DNA of 38,157 nucleotides, taken from positions 1 through 38,157 of the forward strand of contig JAUYJO010000085.1 of assembly GCA_030700315.1 (NCBI GenBank). Direction: 5' to 3'. The translations under genes and the position numbers were made by a program. Positions 21,208 through 30,474 of the stretch are shown piece by piece. The notes under the pieces were generated by a model that was not told the DNA's origin, searched no databases, and saw only the letters and a program-made list of their open reading frames with translations. This stretch comes from Gallionella sp. GTDB lineage: Bacteria > Pseudomonadota > Gammaproteobacteria > Burkholderiales > Gallionellaceae. Numbering within the stretch: the first letter of the stretch is position 1; each line of letters begins with the position of its first letter.

Positions 21208-22146
21208 ATGAGCCAGGTCAACGTCCGGCAACTGTTCGAGAACAAGCAGCAACGGCTGCAGCTCAGCCGCGTGGCCGGCGCGGACGGCATCGAGCGCATC
21301 ATCGACAGCGACAAGGTTCACGCCTCCAACAACGGGCTCATCGGCCACCTCAACCTGATTCATCCCAACTGGATACAGGTGTTCAGCGAAGCCGAACTCG
21401 ATTATCTGCGCAACCTGGGCGCGGATGGCCGCGCCCAAGCATTCCGCCAAATCGAACAGAGCATCACGGTTTGTTTGATCGTGGCCGGCGCAGATAACGT
21501 CCCGGCCGAGCTGCTTGAATTCGCCGATCACTCGCACCTGCCGCTATTCCGCTCGCCTACACCCAGCGTGCATCTGATGTGGCTGATCCGCCACTATCTC
21601 GCCAAGGAACTGGCCGAATCCACCACGCGCCACGGCGTGTTTCTCGATGTGCTGGGGGTCGGGGTATTGATTACCGGCGAGAGCGCGGTCGGCAAAAGCG
21701 AACTCGGCCTGGAGCTGATCACGCGCGGCAACGGGCTGGTTGCCGACGATATCGCCGAACTGCACCGCATCGCGCCGGACACGCTGGAAGGGCGCTGCCC
21801 GGAGCTGTTGCGCGACTTTCTCGAAGTGCGAGGCCTGGGCGTGTTGAACATCCGCACCATGTTCGGCGAAACAGCGGTGCGGCGCAAAAAGAGCCTGAAA
21901 CTCATCGTCCACCTGCATCGCCCACAGGGCGGGGATCTCTCGCAAATGGAACGCCTGCCGATCAATGCCACACACCAGGAAATTCTCGGCGTGAATGTCA
22001 AAACGGTCAACATCCCGGTGGTCGCGGGGCGCAACCTCGCCGTGCTGGTGGAAGCGGCCGCGCGCAATTTCGTCATGCAGCAGCGCGGCATCGACAGCAT
22101 GCAGGAATTCATCACGCGCCACGACCAATTGCTGATCGGCGAGTAG
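21208..22146 (+). CDS. hprK: HPr kinase/phosphorylase
   Basis: Phosphorylates HPr on serine using ATP and reverses this by phosphorolysis. 312 residues. The C-terminal domain carries the P loop GESAVGKS (157-164), the LVADDIAEL catalytic segment and the HprK signature [16 protein letters not shown]. In betaproteobacteria it sits with ptsN and rapZ in a regulatory PTS. No HPr gene is in the window. The ATG at 21208 gives the expected [10 protein letters not shown] start. Confidence 0.96.
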   Translation: MSQVNVRQLFENKQQRLQLSRVAGADGIERIIDSDKVHASNNGLIGHLNLIHPNWIQVFSEAELDYLRNLGADGRAQAFRQIEQSITVCLIVAGADNVPAELLEFADHSHLPLFRSPTPSVHLMWLIRHYLAKELAESTTRHGVFLDVLGVGVLITGESAVGKSELGLELITRGNGLVADDIAELHRIAPDTLEGRCPELLRDFLEVRGLGVLNIRTMFGETAVRRKKSLKLIVHLHRPQGGDLSQMERLPINATHQEILGVNVKTVNIPVVAGRNLAVLVEAAARNFVMQQRGIDSMQEFITRHDQLLIGE

Positions 22147-22157
22147 CGGGAACCGGA

Positions 22158-23207
22158 ATGCAACTTTTTTTGATCAGCGGGCTGTCCGGCTCTGGCAAGA
22201 GCGTCGCGCTCAAGACGCTGGAAGATGCGGGCTTCTATTGCGTGGACAACTTGCCCGCCGATTTGCTGGCCGCACTGGTCGAACACTTGCAGCAAGCCGG
22301 ATACCATAATATCGCGGTCAGCATCGACGTGCGCAGCGCCAACAGCGTGCAACGCCTGCCGCCCCTGTTGCAGCAAATCAAGCAGCAGGGTGTGGATGTG
22401 CATGTGCTGTTTCTGGACGCACAGACCGAGACGCTGGTGAAGCGCTTTTCCGAGACGCGCCGCTTGCATCCGCTCAACGGGCAAGGCGAAGATGCCACGA
22501 TTGATAGTGAAATTTGCCATGCCCGTTTCCCCCATCCCAACCTTCCCCCGCATGAAGCCCCTCTCTCTAACTCTCTCCCGCAAGCGGGAGAAAGGACAAG
22601 CGTAAAAGGCAATCTTCAATTCTCGAGGGAAGGGGCAAACGAATCGCTGCGCGAGTTTCACGTTGACGATGCCGCTTCCCTAGCCAATGGCAAACAGGGC
22701 CGCACCCTGCCGGAATGTGTCGCCTATGAACGCGAATTGCTCGCCGCAATCAGTGATATCGGCCATCATATCGACACCACCGAACTTGATGCCAATGCGC
22801 TGCGCGCCTGGATCAAGCAGTTCATCAAGCTGGATCGCGCGCGCCTGACGCTGTTGTTCCAATCGTTCGGCTTCAAGCACGGCATTCCGCTGGATGCCGA
22901 TCTGGTGTTTGATGTGCGCTGTCTGCCCAACCCCCACTACAATCCGGCGCTGCGCCCGCTCACCGGGCGCGATGCCGCCGTGATCGAGTTCCTGGATAAC
23001 ACGCCAGGCGCGCAGGACATGTTCGGCGACATTCGCGATTTTGTGGAACGCTGGTTGCCGAGCTTCGTCGCCGACAACCGCAGCTATCTCACCGTGGCCA
23101 TCGGCTGCACCGGCGGGCAGCATCGCTCGGTGTATCTGGCAGAAAAGCTCGCCCGGCATTTCGAACCGCAGCAGCAAGTGCTGGTGCGCCACCGTGAACT
23201 TGCATGA
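22158..23207 (+). CDS. rapZ: RapZ, with a repeat-derived internal insertion
   Basis: P-loop RNA-binding adaptor; in E. coli it directs RNase E to the GlmZ small RNA and so controls glucosamine-6-phosphate synthesis. 349 residues against about 285 usually. The Walker A is GLSGSGKS (8-15), followed by DNLPADLL and the lid motif ETRRLHPL. The C-terminal half ([33 protein letters not shown]) is intact. Between RRLHPL and RTLPEC there are about 55-60 extra residues, about 117-168 being a translated MITE-like repeat (22507-22661). The frame stays open, so the protein may be functional with a disordered loop beside the nucleotide site. Confidence 0.95.
   Translation: MQLFLISGLSGSGKSVALKTLEDAGFYCVDNLPADLLAALVEHLQQAGYHNIAVSIDVRSANSVQRLPPLLQQIKQQGVDVHVLFLDAQTETLVKRFSETRRLHPLNGQGEDATIDSEICHARFPHPNLPPHEAPLSNSLPQAGERTSVKGNLQFSREGANESLREFHVDDAASLANGKQGRTLPECVAYERELLAAISDIGHHIDTTELDANALRAWIKQFIKLDRARLTLLFQSFGFKHGIPLDADLVFDVRCLPNPHYNPALRPLTGRDAAVIEFLDNTPGAQDMFGDIRDFVERWLPSFVADNRSYLTVAIGCTGGQHRSVYLAEKLARHFEPQQQVLVRHRELA
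22507..22661. mobile_element. MITE-like repeat in frame within rapZ
   Basis: The ends GTGAAATTTGC (22507-22517) and GCGAGTTTCAC (22651-22661) are inverted repeats matching at 9 of 11 positions. Read on the minus strand the interior has CAGCGATTCGTT, CTCCCGCTTGCGGGAGAG and GGGAAACGGGCATGG, the same order as the element after lptB at 18768-18853. No stop occurs in the rapZ frame. GATGCC occurs just outside both ends, a possible remnant of a target duplication. Confidence 0.85.
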
Positions 23208-23592
23208 TTCCATCGGCACGGCCATCCTGCCGCACCTCAAGGCGGGTGACTGGCTGACGCTGTTGCTGGGCAGTCTCTGCGTGATATTGCTTACGCTCAA
23301 ACTGTGGAGCGGCGACCTTGCCGACAAGGCTGTCATCCGCAGTGGCGGGAAGATTTTCCGCGAAGTGCCGCTGTCGCGTGACCAGCAAATCGAAGTCCCT
23401 GGCCCGCTTGGCACCAGTGTGATCACTATCGAAAAACGCCGCGCGCGCATCAGCTCCGACCCCAGCCCGAGGCAATACTGCGTGCGCCAGGGCTGGCTGC
23501 AACAGGCCGGCGAAATCGCCATCTGCCTGCCGAACCAGGTCAGCGTCGAGCTGGCAGGCAGCACTAAAAAATATGACAGCCTCAATTACTGA
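23194..23592 (+). CDS. NusG domain II-containing membrane-anchored protein
   Basis: A 132-residue protein with one N-terminal membrane segment (about 19-38), then a small beta domain with [10 protein letters not shown]...[19 protein letters not shown] and a conserved [20 protein letters not shown]. This is the pattern of the NusG_II (DUF1312) family, whose function is not settled. The start is GTG at 23194 or TTG at 23200, inside the end of rapZ; there is no in-frame ATG. Its end overlaps the next gene by 20 bases, so the two are coupled. NusG_II genes are often found beside Gx-type membrane proteins, as here. Confidence 0.8.
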   Translation: MNLHDSIGTAILPHLKAGDWLTLLLGSLCVILLTLKLWSGDLADKAVIRSGGKIFREVPLSRDQQIEVPGPLGTSVITIEKRRARISSDPSPRQYCVRQGWLQQAGEIAICLPNQVSVELAGSTKKYDSLNY

Positions 23593-24163
23593 AAACCGGG
23601 GGGAAGGGGTAAGGGAGAAGGGAGAGGGGGAAAAGCCATCTTCGATCCTTCTCAGCACCACCGCCGAGGATCATCGCATCGCGCGCATGGCGGCGGTGGC
23701 GCTCGGCCTGACGATACTGGAGAACGCCATTCCTTCGCCGCTGCCCGGCGTGAAACCGGGGCTGGCCAATATCGTCACCCTGATCGTGCTGGCGCGCTAC
23801 GGCTGGCGCGCGGCGGCCTGGGTGACGCTGTTGCGTGTGGTGGCGGGCAGCCTGCTGTTCGGCAATTTTCTCGCGCCCGGCTTCTTTCTCAGCCTGTCCG
23901 GCGCTGTGCTCAGCCTGTTCGTGCTGGCCTTTGCGCAGCACCTGCCGCCGCGCTGGTTCGGTCCGGTCAGCCACAGCATTTACGCCGCATTCGCACATAT
24001 TACCGGGCAGATGGCAGTAGTGTACCTGTGGTTGATCCCGCATAGCGGCATCGCCTATCTCATCCCGATTTTCGCCGCCGCTGCTTTGCTATTCGGCACG
24101 GTGAACGGCCTGATCGCGGCGCGTTTCATGGATAATAGCAAGCCAAGGCCAAGCAAAGGCTAG
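23573..24163 (+). CDS. Gx-transporter / Hpre_diP_synt_I family membrane protein
   Basis: A 196-residue polytopic protein with about five membrane segments. ARMAAVALGLTILENAIPSP, PGVKPGLANIVTLIVLARYG and GSLLFGNFLAPGFFLSLSGA are typical of the family often named heptaprenyl diphosphate synthase component I, which resembles ECF-type substrate-binding membrane subunits. No enzyme activity should be assumed. Residues about 8-23 are Gly/Glu/Lys-rich and come from a G-rich stretch; a later start near MAAVAL is possible. It overlaps and is probably co-translated with the NusG_II gene. Confidence 0.8.
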   Translation: MTASITENRGEGVREKGEGEKPSSILLSTTAEDHRIARMAAVALGLTILENAIPSPLPGVKPGLANIVTLIVLARYGWRAAAWVTLLRVVAGSLLFGNFLAPGFFLSLSGAVLSLFVLAFAQHLPPRWFGPVSHSIYAAFAHITGQMAVVYLWLIPHSGIAYLIPIFAAAALLFGTVNGLIAARFMDNSKPRPSKG

Positions 24164-24177
24164 GCCAACCAACCGGC

Positions 24178-24202
24178 ATGTCAGGCTGAAGCCCAACCTA
24201 CC
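24178..24202. repeat. Partial palindromic repeat
   Basis: ATGTCAGGCTGAAGCCCAACCTACC is a worn half-unit of the GTCGGG...CCCGACCTAC type, lying just upstream of the CbbO-like gene. Confidence 0.5.
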
Positions 24203-24218
24203 GCAGATAGCTAAAATC

Positions 24219-26477
24219 TTGGAAACAGCAACCATCCCCGCCGAACTGGAAACCTACTGGCGTCAGCTTGACTGCGGTTTCCCGCGCGTCGCGCCAGTGT
24301 TTGCCGAGTGCATGCGCGAGGCGCTGGCGGCGCTTTCTGTGCAAGGGGTCGAGGCTTACCAGGAAAGCGCGCGCTTCCTCGGCAAGATGGGGCGCGGAGC
24401 GGAGCCGATTTTAATCTTTCTGGAGAAATGGCCGGCCGTGGCCAGGACGCTGGGCGAAGATGCGCTGCCCGCCGTCATGGAGTGCATCCGCCGGATGTGG
24501 AAATCTCCCAACGGCAACTCCATCGTACCGTTTCTTCAATCATTGCCGGTTGCCGCGCGGCGCTTGCAGTCTCCGCAACAGTTGCGCGATTTTCTCGACA
24601 TCGTGCTCGATTTCATGGAGCGCACTACCGGCTCGGTTCACGGCATCCACCAGACCTTTCCCAGCCCCGGACTACCGGAGTTTTTTAAACAGCTCCCTCA
24701 TCTGCTCGGCCAGCTTTCCCTGGCCGGCTTGAAGAGTTGGGTGGAATACGGCATCCGGTATTACAAGGATCACCCCGACCGACAGATCGATTACTTCAGC
24801 CTGCAATCTGCGGACAGCCGCGCGGTGTTGCAGCGCGAGCGGCATGGCACATTGCTGGTGGATAACGAACGCAAGCTGGACCTGTATTTGCGCGGGTTAT
24901 GGCGCGACGAACAGCCGTTGATTCCCTATTCCACCGCATTCGACATCCTGCGCCAGCCGCTTCCGTATTACGACAAGCTCGGTATACGCTTGCCGGATGT
25001 GTATGACGATGAGCATGAAATCGCAGGCATCAACCGCTACCGCGCCGTGCTGGCGCATGTTGCCGCACACCGGCGCTGGACGACAGCCATATTCGCCGAC
25101 AATTTCAGTCCGTTACAGCGCATGGCGGTGGAGTTTCTGGAGGACAGCCGCGTGGAATATCTGGCGATGCGCGAGTATCCCGGCCTGCGCCGTATTTTCG
25201 CAGCGTTGCATCCCGCCCCAGTCGAAGACGCCTGCGATCCAGAGCAGGAATCCGGCGTGCGCCATCGTCTGACGATGTTGTCGCGTGCCATTATCGATCT
25301 GCAGCATCCCTACAAAAATCTGCACGTCATCGAGTTTGCGCAACGCTTCAGCGATCTGATGCTGGGCAGCGATTCAAGCACGTTGGAGATGGCCGAGCTG
25401 GCGGTGGCCTTCGTCGCCAAATCGCGCCGCCAAGGCGATCAGCTTGCCAAAATTCATTTCACCGACACGGTGGTGAGCTACCGCGACGACAACCGCCAGA
25501 TGTGGAAATTCATCGAGGAGGGGGACGAGGAAGAAGCCTTCGATGAGCCGCGCAAAATCGAGCCGGGCGAGGAAATCAAAGGTTTGCCGCCGCGCCATTA
25601 CCACGAGTGGGATTACCTCAACCAGAGCTACCGCCCGGACTGGGTGAGCGTGTATGAGGCATTGCATCCGCCCGGCAACGCGGCGGATATCGACCGGCTA
25701 TTGGCGAAACATGCCGGGCTGGCCAAACGCCTGAAGAAAATGCTCGACCTGCTCAAGCCGCAGGACAAGGTGCGCATCCGCTACCAGGAAGAAGGCAGCG
25801 AGCTGGATCTGGATGTCGCGCTGCGCTCGCTGATCGACTACAAGAGCGGCGCGGCGCCCGACCCGCGCATCAACATGAGCCACCGGACCAGCGGGCGCAA
25901 CATCGCGGTGATGCTGCTGCTGGATTTGTCGGAGTCGCTCAACGAAAAGGCCTCGGGCAGCGATCAGACCATCTTGGAATTGAGCCAGGAAGCGGTATCG
26001 CTGCTGGCTTGGGCGATCGAGAAGCTGGGCGACCCGTTCGCCATCGCTGGCTTTCATTCCAATACGCGCCACGACGTGCGCTATCTGCACATCAAGGGCT
26101 ACAGCGAACGCTGGGACGATAGCGTGAAGGGACGGCTGGCGGCGATGGAAGCGGGTTATTCCACGCGCATGGGTGCGGCGATGCGTCATGCCGCGCACTA
26201 TCTGGAACAGCAGCAGGCCGATAAAAAGCTGATGCTGATCCTCACAGATGGCGAGCCATCGGACATCGACAGCAAGGACGGCAGATTATTGATCGAGGAC
26301 GCGCGCCAGGCGGTGACGGAGCTGGAACGGCAAGGCATCTACGCCTATTGCATCAACCTCGACCGCAAGGCAGATGAATATGTCGCGGACATCTTCGGCA
26401 AGCAATACACCATCATCGACCGGGTAGCTCAGTTGCCTGAGAAGTTGCCGCAGTTGTTCATTTCGCTGACCAAATAG
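24219..26477 (+). CDS. cbbO: CbbO-like VWA-domain protein (NorD/CbbO family)
   Basis: 752-residue protein with a C-terminal von Willebrand A domain (about 560-745). The MIDAS motif is D569-L-S-E-S573, and TDGEPSD follows. The middle part has HYHEWDYLNQSYRPDWVSVYE, shared by NorD and CbbO. CbbO works with the MoxR-type ATPase CbbQ to remove inhibitors from Rubisco; NorD assists nitric oxide reductase. The length and the next gene, fbp, favour CbbO, but no CbbQ, Rubisco or nor gene is in the window, so the choice is an inference. The start is TTG at 24219 without a clear ribosome site; a later start is possible. Confidence 0.75.
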   Translation: METATIPAELETYWRQLDCGFPRVAPVFAECMREALAALSVQGVEAYQESARFLGKMGRGAEPILIFLEKWPAVARTLGEDALPAVMECIRRMWKSPNGNSIVPFLQSLPVAARRLQSPQQLRDFLDIVLDFMERTTGSVHGIHQTFPSPGLPEFFKQLPHLLGQLSLAGLKSWVEYGIRYYKDHPDRQIDYFSLQSADSRAVLQRERHGTLLVDNERKLDLYLRGLWRDEQPLIPYSTAFDILRQPLPYYDKLGIRLPDVYDDEHEIAGINRYRAVLAHVAAHRRWTTAIFADNFSPLQRMAVEFLEDSRVEYLAMREYPGLRRIFAALHPAPVEDACDPEQESGVRHRLTMLSRAIIDLQHPYKNLHVIEFAQRFSDLMLGSDSSTLEMAELAVAFVAKSRRQGDQLAKIHFTDTVVSYRDDNRQMWKFIEEGDEEEAFDEPRKIEPGEEIKGLPPRHYHEWDYLNQSYRPDWVSVYEALHPPGNAADIDRLLAKHAGLAKRLKKMLDLLKPQDKVRIRYQEEGSELDLDVALRSLIDYKSGAAPDPRINMSHRTSGRNIAVMLLLDLSESLNEKASGSDQTILELSQEAVSLLAWAIEKLGDPFAIAGFHSNTRHDVRYLHIKGYSERWDDSVKGRLAAMEAGYSTRMGAAMRHAAHYLEQQQADKKLMLILTDGEPSDIDSKDGRLLIEDARQAVTELERQGIYAYCINLDRKADEYVADIFGKQYTIIDRVAQLPEKLPQLFISLTK

Positions 26478-26480
26478 CGG

Positions 26481-26557
26481 GTAGGGTGGGCACGATTTTG
26501 TGCCCATGCGGTTTGGCATCCGCGTGGGCAGACGAAAACACTGTCTGCCCACCCTAC
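26481..26557. repeat. GTAGGGTGGGCAC palindromic repeat
   Basis: GTAGGGTGGGCACGATTTTG and GTCTGCCCACCCTAC form the outer stem, with an inner GCCCATGCGG/CCGCGTGGGC stem. It fills the gap between the CbbO-like gene and fbp. Confidence 0.88.
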
Positions 26558-26637
26558 GTTTTCTAAATAGCCGTATGGAGCAACCTGTAAAAGCGGTAAA
26601 ATTGCACCAAATTTATAATCTTGAAAAGGAAAGAAGC

Positions 26638-27639
26638 ATGAGCAAAAGTCTGATCCAATTCATCATCGAGGAGCAGCGTGCTATTCCGGGCGCGACGGGC
26701 GATTTCACCGGCCTGATCAGCGACATAGTGATCGCCTGCAAGCAGATCGCGCATGACGTCAACAAGGGCGCGCTGATCGGTGTGCTGGGTAGTGCGGGCA
26801 GCGAAAACGTGCAAGGCGAAACGCAGAAGAAACTCGACATCATCACCAACGAAATCTTCATCAAGTACACCGAATGGGCCGGCCACTTGGCCGCGATGGC
26901 TTCCGAGGAAATGGACGATGTCTATCCCATTCCCGCCAGGTACCCGAAGGGCAAATACCTGCTGGTGTTCGACCCGCTCGACGGCTCTTCCAACATCGAC
27001 GTGAACATTTCCGTCGGCACGATCTTCTCCATCCTGCGCGCGCCCAAGGGTATCGAAAACCCGACGGCAGAAGACTTCCTGCAACCCGGCACCACGCAGG
27101 CCTGCGCCGGTTACGCGCTGTACGGCCCTTCGACCATGCTGGTGATCACCAGCGGGCACGGCGTGAACGGCTTCACGCTGGACAGCGACATCGGCGAATT
27201 CATGCTCACCCACCCGAACATGACCATCCCGGCGGATACGCTGGAATTTGCCATCAACGCCTCCAACGAGCGCTTCTGGGAAAAACCGGTGCAGCGCTAT
27301 GTCGACGAGTGCATCGCGGGCAAGAACGGCCCGCGCGGCGTCAACTTCAACATGCGCTGGATCGCGTCGATGGTGGCCGAGGTGCATCGCATCCTGATCC
27401 GCGGCGGCGTGTTCATGTACCCCAAGGACACCAAGGATCCGACCAAAGCTGGCAAGCTGCGCCTGCTGTACGAGGCCAACCCGATGTCCTTCATCGTCGA
27501 GCAGGCGGGCGGCGTGGCTTCCACCGGCTACGAGCGCATCATGGACGTCAAGCCGTCCGGCCTGCATCAGCGCGTGCCGGTGATACTAGGCTCGAAGAAC
27601 GAGGTCGAGCGTATCGTGCGTTACCACAAGGAGGCATAG
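26638..27639 (+). CDS. fbp: Fructose-1,6-bisphosphatase class I
   Basis: Hydrolyses fructose 1,6-bisphosphate in the Calvin cycle and gluconeogenesis. 333 residues. The metal site [31 protein letters not shown] and the substrate-binding region near GGVFMYPKD are all present. GAAAAGGAAAGAAGC precedes the ATG at 26638; an upstream in-frame ATG at 26575 lies at the edge of a palindromic repeat and is less likely. TATAAT at 26614-26619 is a possible -10 box without a good -35. purE follows after three bases. Confidence 0.96.
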   Translation: MSKSLIQFIIEEQRAIPGATGDFTGLISDIVIACKQIAHDVNKGALIGVLGSAGSENVQGETQKKLDIITNEIFIKYTEWAGHLAAMASEEMDDVYPIPARYPKGKYLLVFDPLDGSSNIDVNISVGTIFSILRAPKGIENPTAEDFLQPGTTQACAGYALYGPSTMLVITSGHGVNGFTLDSDIGEFMLTHPNMTIPADTLEFAINASNERFWEKPVQRYVDECIAGKNGPRGVNFNMRWIASMVAEVHRILIRGGVFMYPKDTKDPTKAGKLRLLYEANPMSFIVEQAGGVASTGYERIMDVKPSGLHQRVPVILGSKNEVERIVRYHKEA

Positions 27640-27642
27640 AGC

Positions 27643-28140
27643 ATGAGTGACAAGCCACGAGTTTCCATCGTCATGGGCAGTGCCAATGACTGGGAAATCA
27701 TGCAGCATGCCGCGCGCGCTTTGCAGGATTTCGGTGTGGCATTTGACGCGCGGGTGATCTCCGCGCACCGTTCCCCCGACCTGCTGTTCGACTACATCAA
27801 GGACATCAGCGCGCAGGGCGCGCAGTGTTTCATCGCCGGCGCCGGCGGTGCCGCGCACCTTGCCGGCGTGATTGCCGGCAAAACTACGCTGCCGGTGCTG
27901 GGCGTGCCGATCCCGTCCAAGTATCTCAAAGGAATGGATTCGCTGCTGTCCATCGTGCAAATGCCCAAGGGCATCCCGGTGGCGACCTTCGCGATCGGCG
28001 AAGCCGGTGCGGCAAACGCCGGATTGTTCGCAATTTCCATGCTGGCCTTGCACGATGCGCAACTCGCGCAGAAGCTGGCCGAGTATCGCCAGCAACAGGC
28101 GGCACAGATTGCGGCGACCGTGTTGCCGGTTCTGTCGTAA
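27643..28140 (+). CDS. purE: N5-carboxyaminoimidazole ribonucleotide mutase
   Basis: Converts N5-CAIR to CAIR in purine synthesis. 165 residues. MGSANDWEIM, SAHRSPD, IAGAGGAAHLAGV and GIPVATFAIG are the family hallmarks. AAGGAGG at the end of fbp is its ribosome site, so the two genes probably share a transcript. The usual partner purK is not present here; purC lies further downstream. Confidence 0.96.
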   Translation: MSDKPRVSIVMGSANDWEIMQHAARALQDFGVAFDARVISAHRSPDLLFDYIKDISAQGAQCFIAGAGGAAHLAGVIAGKTTLPVLGVPIPSKYLKGMDSLLSIVQMPKGIPVATFAIGEAGAANAGLFAISMLALHDAQLAQKLAEYRQQQAAQIAATVLPVLS

Positions 28141-28184
28141 GGACGCAGCATCCGCCTGCTGCAATTTCGCCCAAGAGGTAGTCC

Positions 28185-28580
28185 ATGAGAAATACCCTCC
28201 AGGAATTCAACCAGAAGCTGCTTTCGCTGGTGGAGCATATCGGCCTGCTGGTGATCGCCATCGCCACGGTGATTGCGATGGTCAGCGAAATCACGGCCAT
28301 GGCGCTTGCGCGGCAAGTGACCATGGCCGACTTGCTGCTGCTCTTCCTTTATCTGGAAGTGCTTGCCATGGTCGGCGCGTATTACCGCTCCGGCAAGCTG
28401 CCGGTGCGCTTCCCGTTGTATATTTCCATGGTGGCGCTGGCGCGCTACCTGGTGCTGGACTTCAAGGGCATGGAAGATTGGCGCATGCTCGCTATCACTG
28501 CCTCGATTCTGCTGCTGACGCTGGCGGTGCTGGTGGTACGCATCGGCCATGTGCGCTATCCCTACCCCAGCGACGAATAA
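28185..28580 (+). CDS. psiE: PsiE-family membrane protein
   Basis: A 131-residue protein with four predicted membrane segments and the family signature YLEVLAMVGAYYRSGKLPVRFPLYI. PsiE is induced by phosphate starvation in E. coli, but its biochemical role is unknown. AAGAGG lies 7 bases upstream of the ATG. The position between purE and purC is probably only a shared transcript; no Pho box was recognised. Confidence 0.88.
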   Translation: MRNTLQEFNQKLLSLVEHIGLLVIAIATVIAMVSEITAMALARQVTMADLLLLFLYLEVLAMVGAYYRSGKLPVRFPLYISMVALARYLVLDFKGMEDWRMLAITASILLLTLAVLVVRIGHVRYPYPSDE

Positions 28581-28584
28581 GCTA

Positions 28585-28660
28585 TGTAGGGGGCGCGATG
28601 AATCGCGCCCCTACATGGGTTCATTGCAGGTCGGATGAGCGCAGCGTTATCCGACCTACG
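28585..28660. repeat. Two palindromic repeats before purC
   Basis: TGTAGGGGGCGCGATGAATC/GCGCCCCTACA forms a near-perfect hairpin at 28585-28615, and AGGTCGGATGAGCG/CGTTATCCGACCT a second at 28628-28659. Both have the GTAGG...CCTAC style frame with inner stems unlike those elsewhere in the window. Confidence 0.88.
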
Positions 28661-28710
28661 AAAACCACCACTTTTTTGGCTCCGGCTCGTCAGGCTGAGG
28701 ACTTACACAA

Positions 28711-29598
28711 ATGAATACTCCAATACTACAATCCGACATCAACAGCCTGCCACTGCTGCATCGCGGCAAGGTGCGCGATCTCTATAAAGTCGATGAACGG
28801 CATCTCTTGATCGTGCAGACCGACCGGCTCTCCGCCTTCGACGTGATTCTGCCCGACCCGATCCCGGGCAAGGGCGAGGTGCTGACCCGCGTGTCGAACT
28901 TCTGGTTCGACAAACTGCACCATGTGATCCCAAACCACCTGACCGGCATCGCGCCCGAATCGGTGGTCAAGGGCGAGCGGGAGCAGGCGCAGGTGAAGGG
29001 GCGCGCCTTCGTCACCCTGAAGCTCAAGCCGTTGCCGATCGAGGCGATCGTGCGCGGCTATCTGGTGGGCTCCGGCTGGAAGGATTATCAGAAGACCGGC
29101 GCGGTATGCGGGATCAAGTTGCCTGCCGGGCTGCGCGAGGCGGAAAAACTGCCGCAGCCGCTGTTCACGCCGTCTACCAAGGCGGCGGTCGGCGATCACG
29201 ACGAAAACATTTCCTTCGCGCAAGCCGTCGAGCTGCTCGGCGAGGCGCGCGCCACGGAAGTGCGCGATGCGACGCTGGCGCTGTATACCGAAGCGGCGGA
29301 TTATGCGGCCACCAAGGGCATCATCATCGCCGATACCAAGTTCGAATTCGGCGTGGACGAGGCGGGCAAGCTGTACCTGATCGACGAGGCGCTTACGCCC
29401 GACTCTTCGCGCTTCTGGCCCGCCGATCAATACCGGGTAGGCAGCAGCCCGCCCAGCTTCGACAAGCAGTTCGTGCGCGACTGGCTGGAGACTTCCGGCT
29501 GGAACAAGCAGCCGCCCGCGCCGCATGTCCCGCAGGAGGTGCTGCAAAAAACTGCCGACAAATATCGCGAAGCGGCGCAACGCCTGACTGGCGCATGA
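28711..29598 (+). CDS. purC: SAICAR synthetase
   Basis: Joins CAIR and aspartate with ATP use in purine synthesis. 295 residues, the longer type common in betaproteobacteria and yeast rather than the 237-residue E. coli type. [51 protein letters not shown] and [12 protein letters not shown] are intact. The ATG at 28711 has only a weak upstream site. With purE it supplies consecutive pathway steps. Confidence 0.96.
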   Translation: MNTPILQSDINSLPLLHRGKVRDLYKVDERHLLIVQTDRLSAFDVILPDPIPGKGEVLTRVSNFWFDKLHHVIPNHLTGIAPESVVKGEREQAQVKGRAFVTLKLKPLPIEAIVRGYLVGSGWKDYQKTGAVCGIKLPAGLREAEKLPQPLFTPSTKAAVGDHDENISFAQAVELLGEARATEVRDATLALYTEAADYAATKGIIIADTKFEFGVDEAGKLYLIDEALTPDSSRFWPADQYRVGSSPPSFDKQFVRDWLETSGWNKQPPAPHVPQEVLQKTADKYREAAQRLTGA

Positions 29599-29622
29599 GT
29601 TCGCTCATATGAGTACTCCAGC

Positions 29623-30252
29623 ATGAGTTCACCCGCGCAGCTCATCGAAGGTTTTGCACGTTTCCGGGAAAGGCATTTCGCGAAGGACGATGCGCTGTTC
29701 CGCGAACTCGTCGAACAGGGTCAAGCGCCCCGGATATTGGTGGTTGCCTGCTGCGATGCGCGCGTCGATCCGGCCTTGATACTGGATTGCGCGCCGGGCG
29801 ACCTGTTTGTCATCCGCAACGTCGCCAACCTTGTCCCTCCCGCAGAAAATCAGGGGCATTATCACGGCACCAGCGCCGCGCTGGAGTTCGGCGTGCGCAA
29901 GCTGAATGTCGGGCACATCGTCGTGCTGGGACATGCGCATTGCGGCGGCATCCGCACCTTGCTGGAAAGCGATGGACAAAAAGAAGACATGTTCCTTGAT
30001 GAATGGATGGGAATAGCCGCTGCCGCACGGGAGCAGGTGAACCTGGAATTTTCCCATGCCGACAACGCGGTGCGCCAACGCGCCTGCGAGCAGCAAACGA
30101 TATTGGTTTCGCTGGATAATCTGAGGACTTTCCCCTGGATACGCGAGCGCGTCGAACAAGGCGCGCTCGCGCTGCACGGCTGGTATTTTGATATCGAGCG
30201 CGGCGAGTTGCTGGGCTATAACGCAGATACCCACCTGTTTGAAAGGCTGTAA
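29623..30252 (+). CDS. can: Beta-carbonic anhydrase
   Basis: Zinc enzyme interconverting carbon dioxide and bicarbonate. 209 residues. The zinc and catalytic residues are C43, D45 and R47 in CCDARVDP, and H104 and C107 in GHAHCGG. No signal peptide is visible, so it acts in the cytoplasm. It begins 24 bases after purC. In an autotroph it could feed CO2 or bicarbonate to Rubisco, and it also supplies bicarbonate for carboxylases, including the PurK/PurE route; which dominates is unknown. Confidence 0.95.
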   Translation: MSSPAQLIEGFARFRERHFAKDDALFRELVEQGQAPRILVVACCDARVDPALILDCAPGDLFVIRNVANLVPPAENQGHYHGTSAALEFGVRKLNVGHIVVLGHAHCGGIRTLLESDGQKEDMFLDEWMGIAAAAREQVNLEFSHADNAVRQRACEQQTILVSLDNLRTFPWIRERVEQGALALHGWYFDIERGELLGYNADTHLFERL

Positions 30253-30335
30253 TTTTTAACCTGAAACCACGCAAATCGAAACCCTGATGGATGCAGAAAT
30301 TGTAAAAGTACTTTTTATGAACCGGGGGTGAATTT

Positions 30336-30404
30336 CGTAGGTCGGGATTCATCCCGACAGAGCGTCGCATAACCCAACCCCGTCGGGATGAATCCCGACC
30401 TACG
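30336..30404. repeat. GTAGGTCGGGATTCATCCCGAC palindrome
   Basis: CGTAGGTCGGGATTCATCCC and GGGATGAATCCCGACCTACG are exact reverse complements around a 29-base middle. It lies between the converging can and HPP-family genes and may act in transcription termination for both. The loop contains CGCATAACCCAACCCCG, also found inverted at the frameshift of the HPP gene. Confidence 0.9.
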
Positions 30405-30474
30405 CAATGATCGTCCAATACATTGTCGATATTCAATAACCACAAGATTCTTGCCATATTTTCTGCATATTCGA

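Noticed and set aside
24219..26477. Firm NorD call for the VWA protein
   Set aside because: NorD and CbbO share the motifs seen. The neighbours are carbon-fixation genes, and no nitric oxide reductase gene is present in the window.
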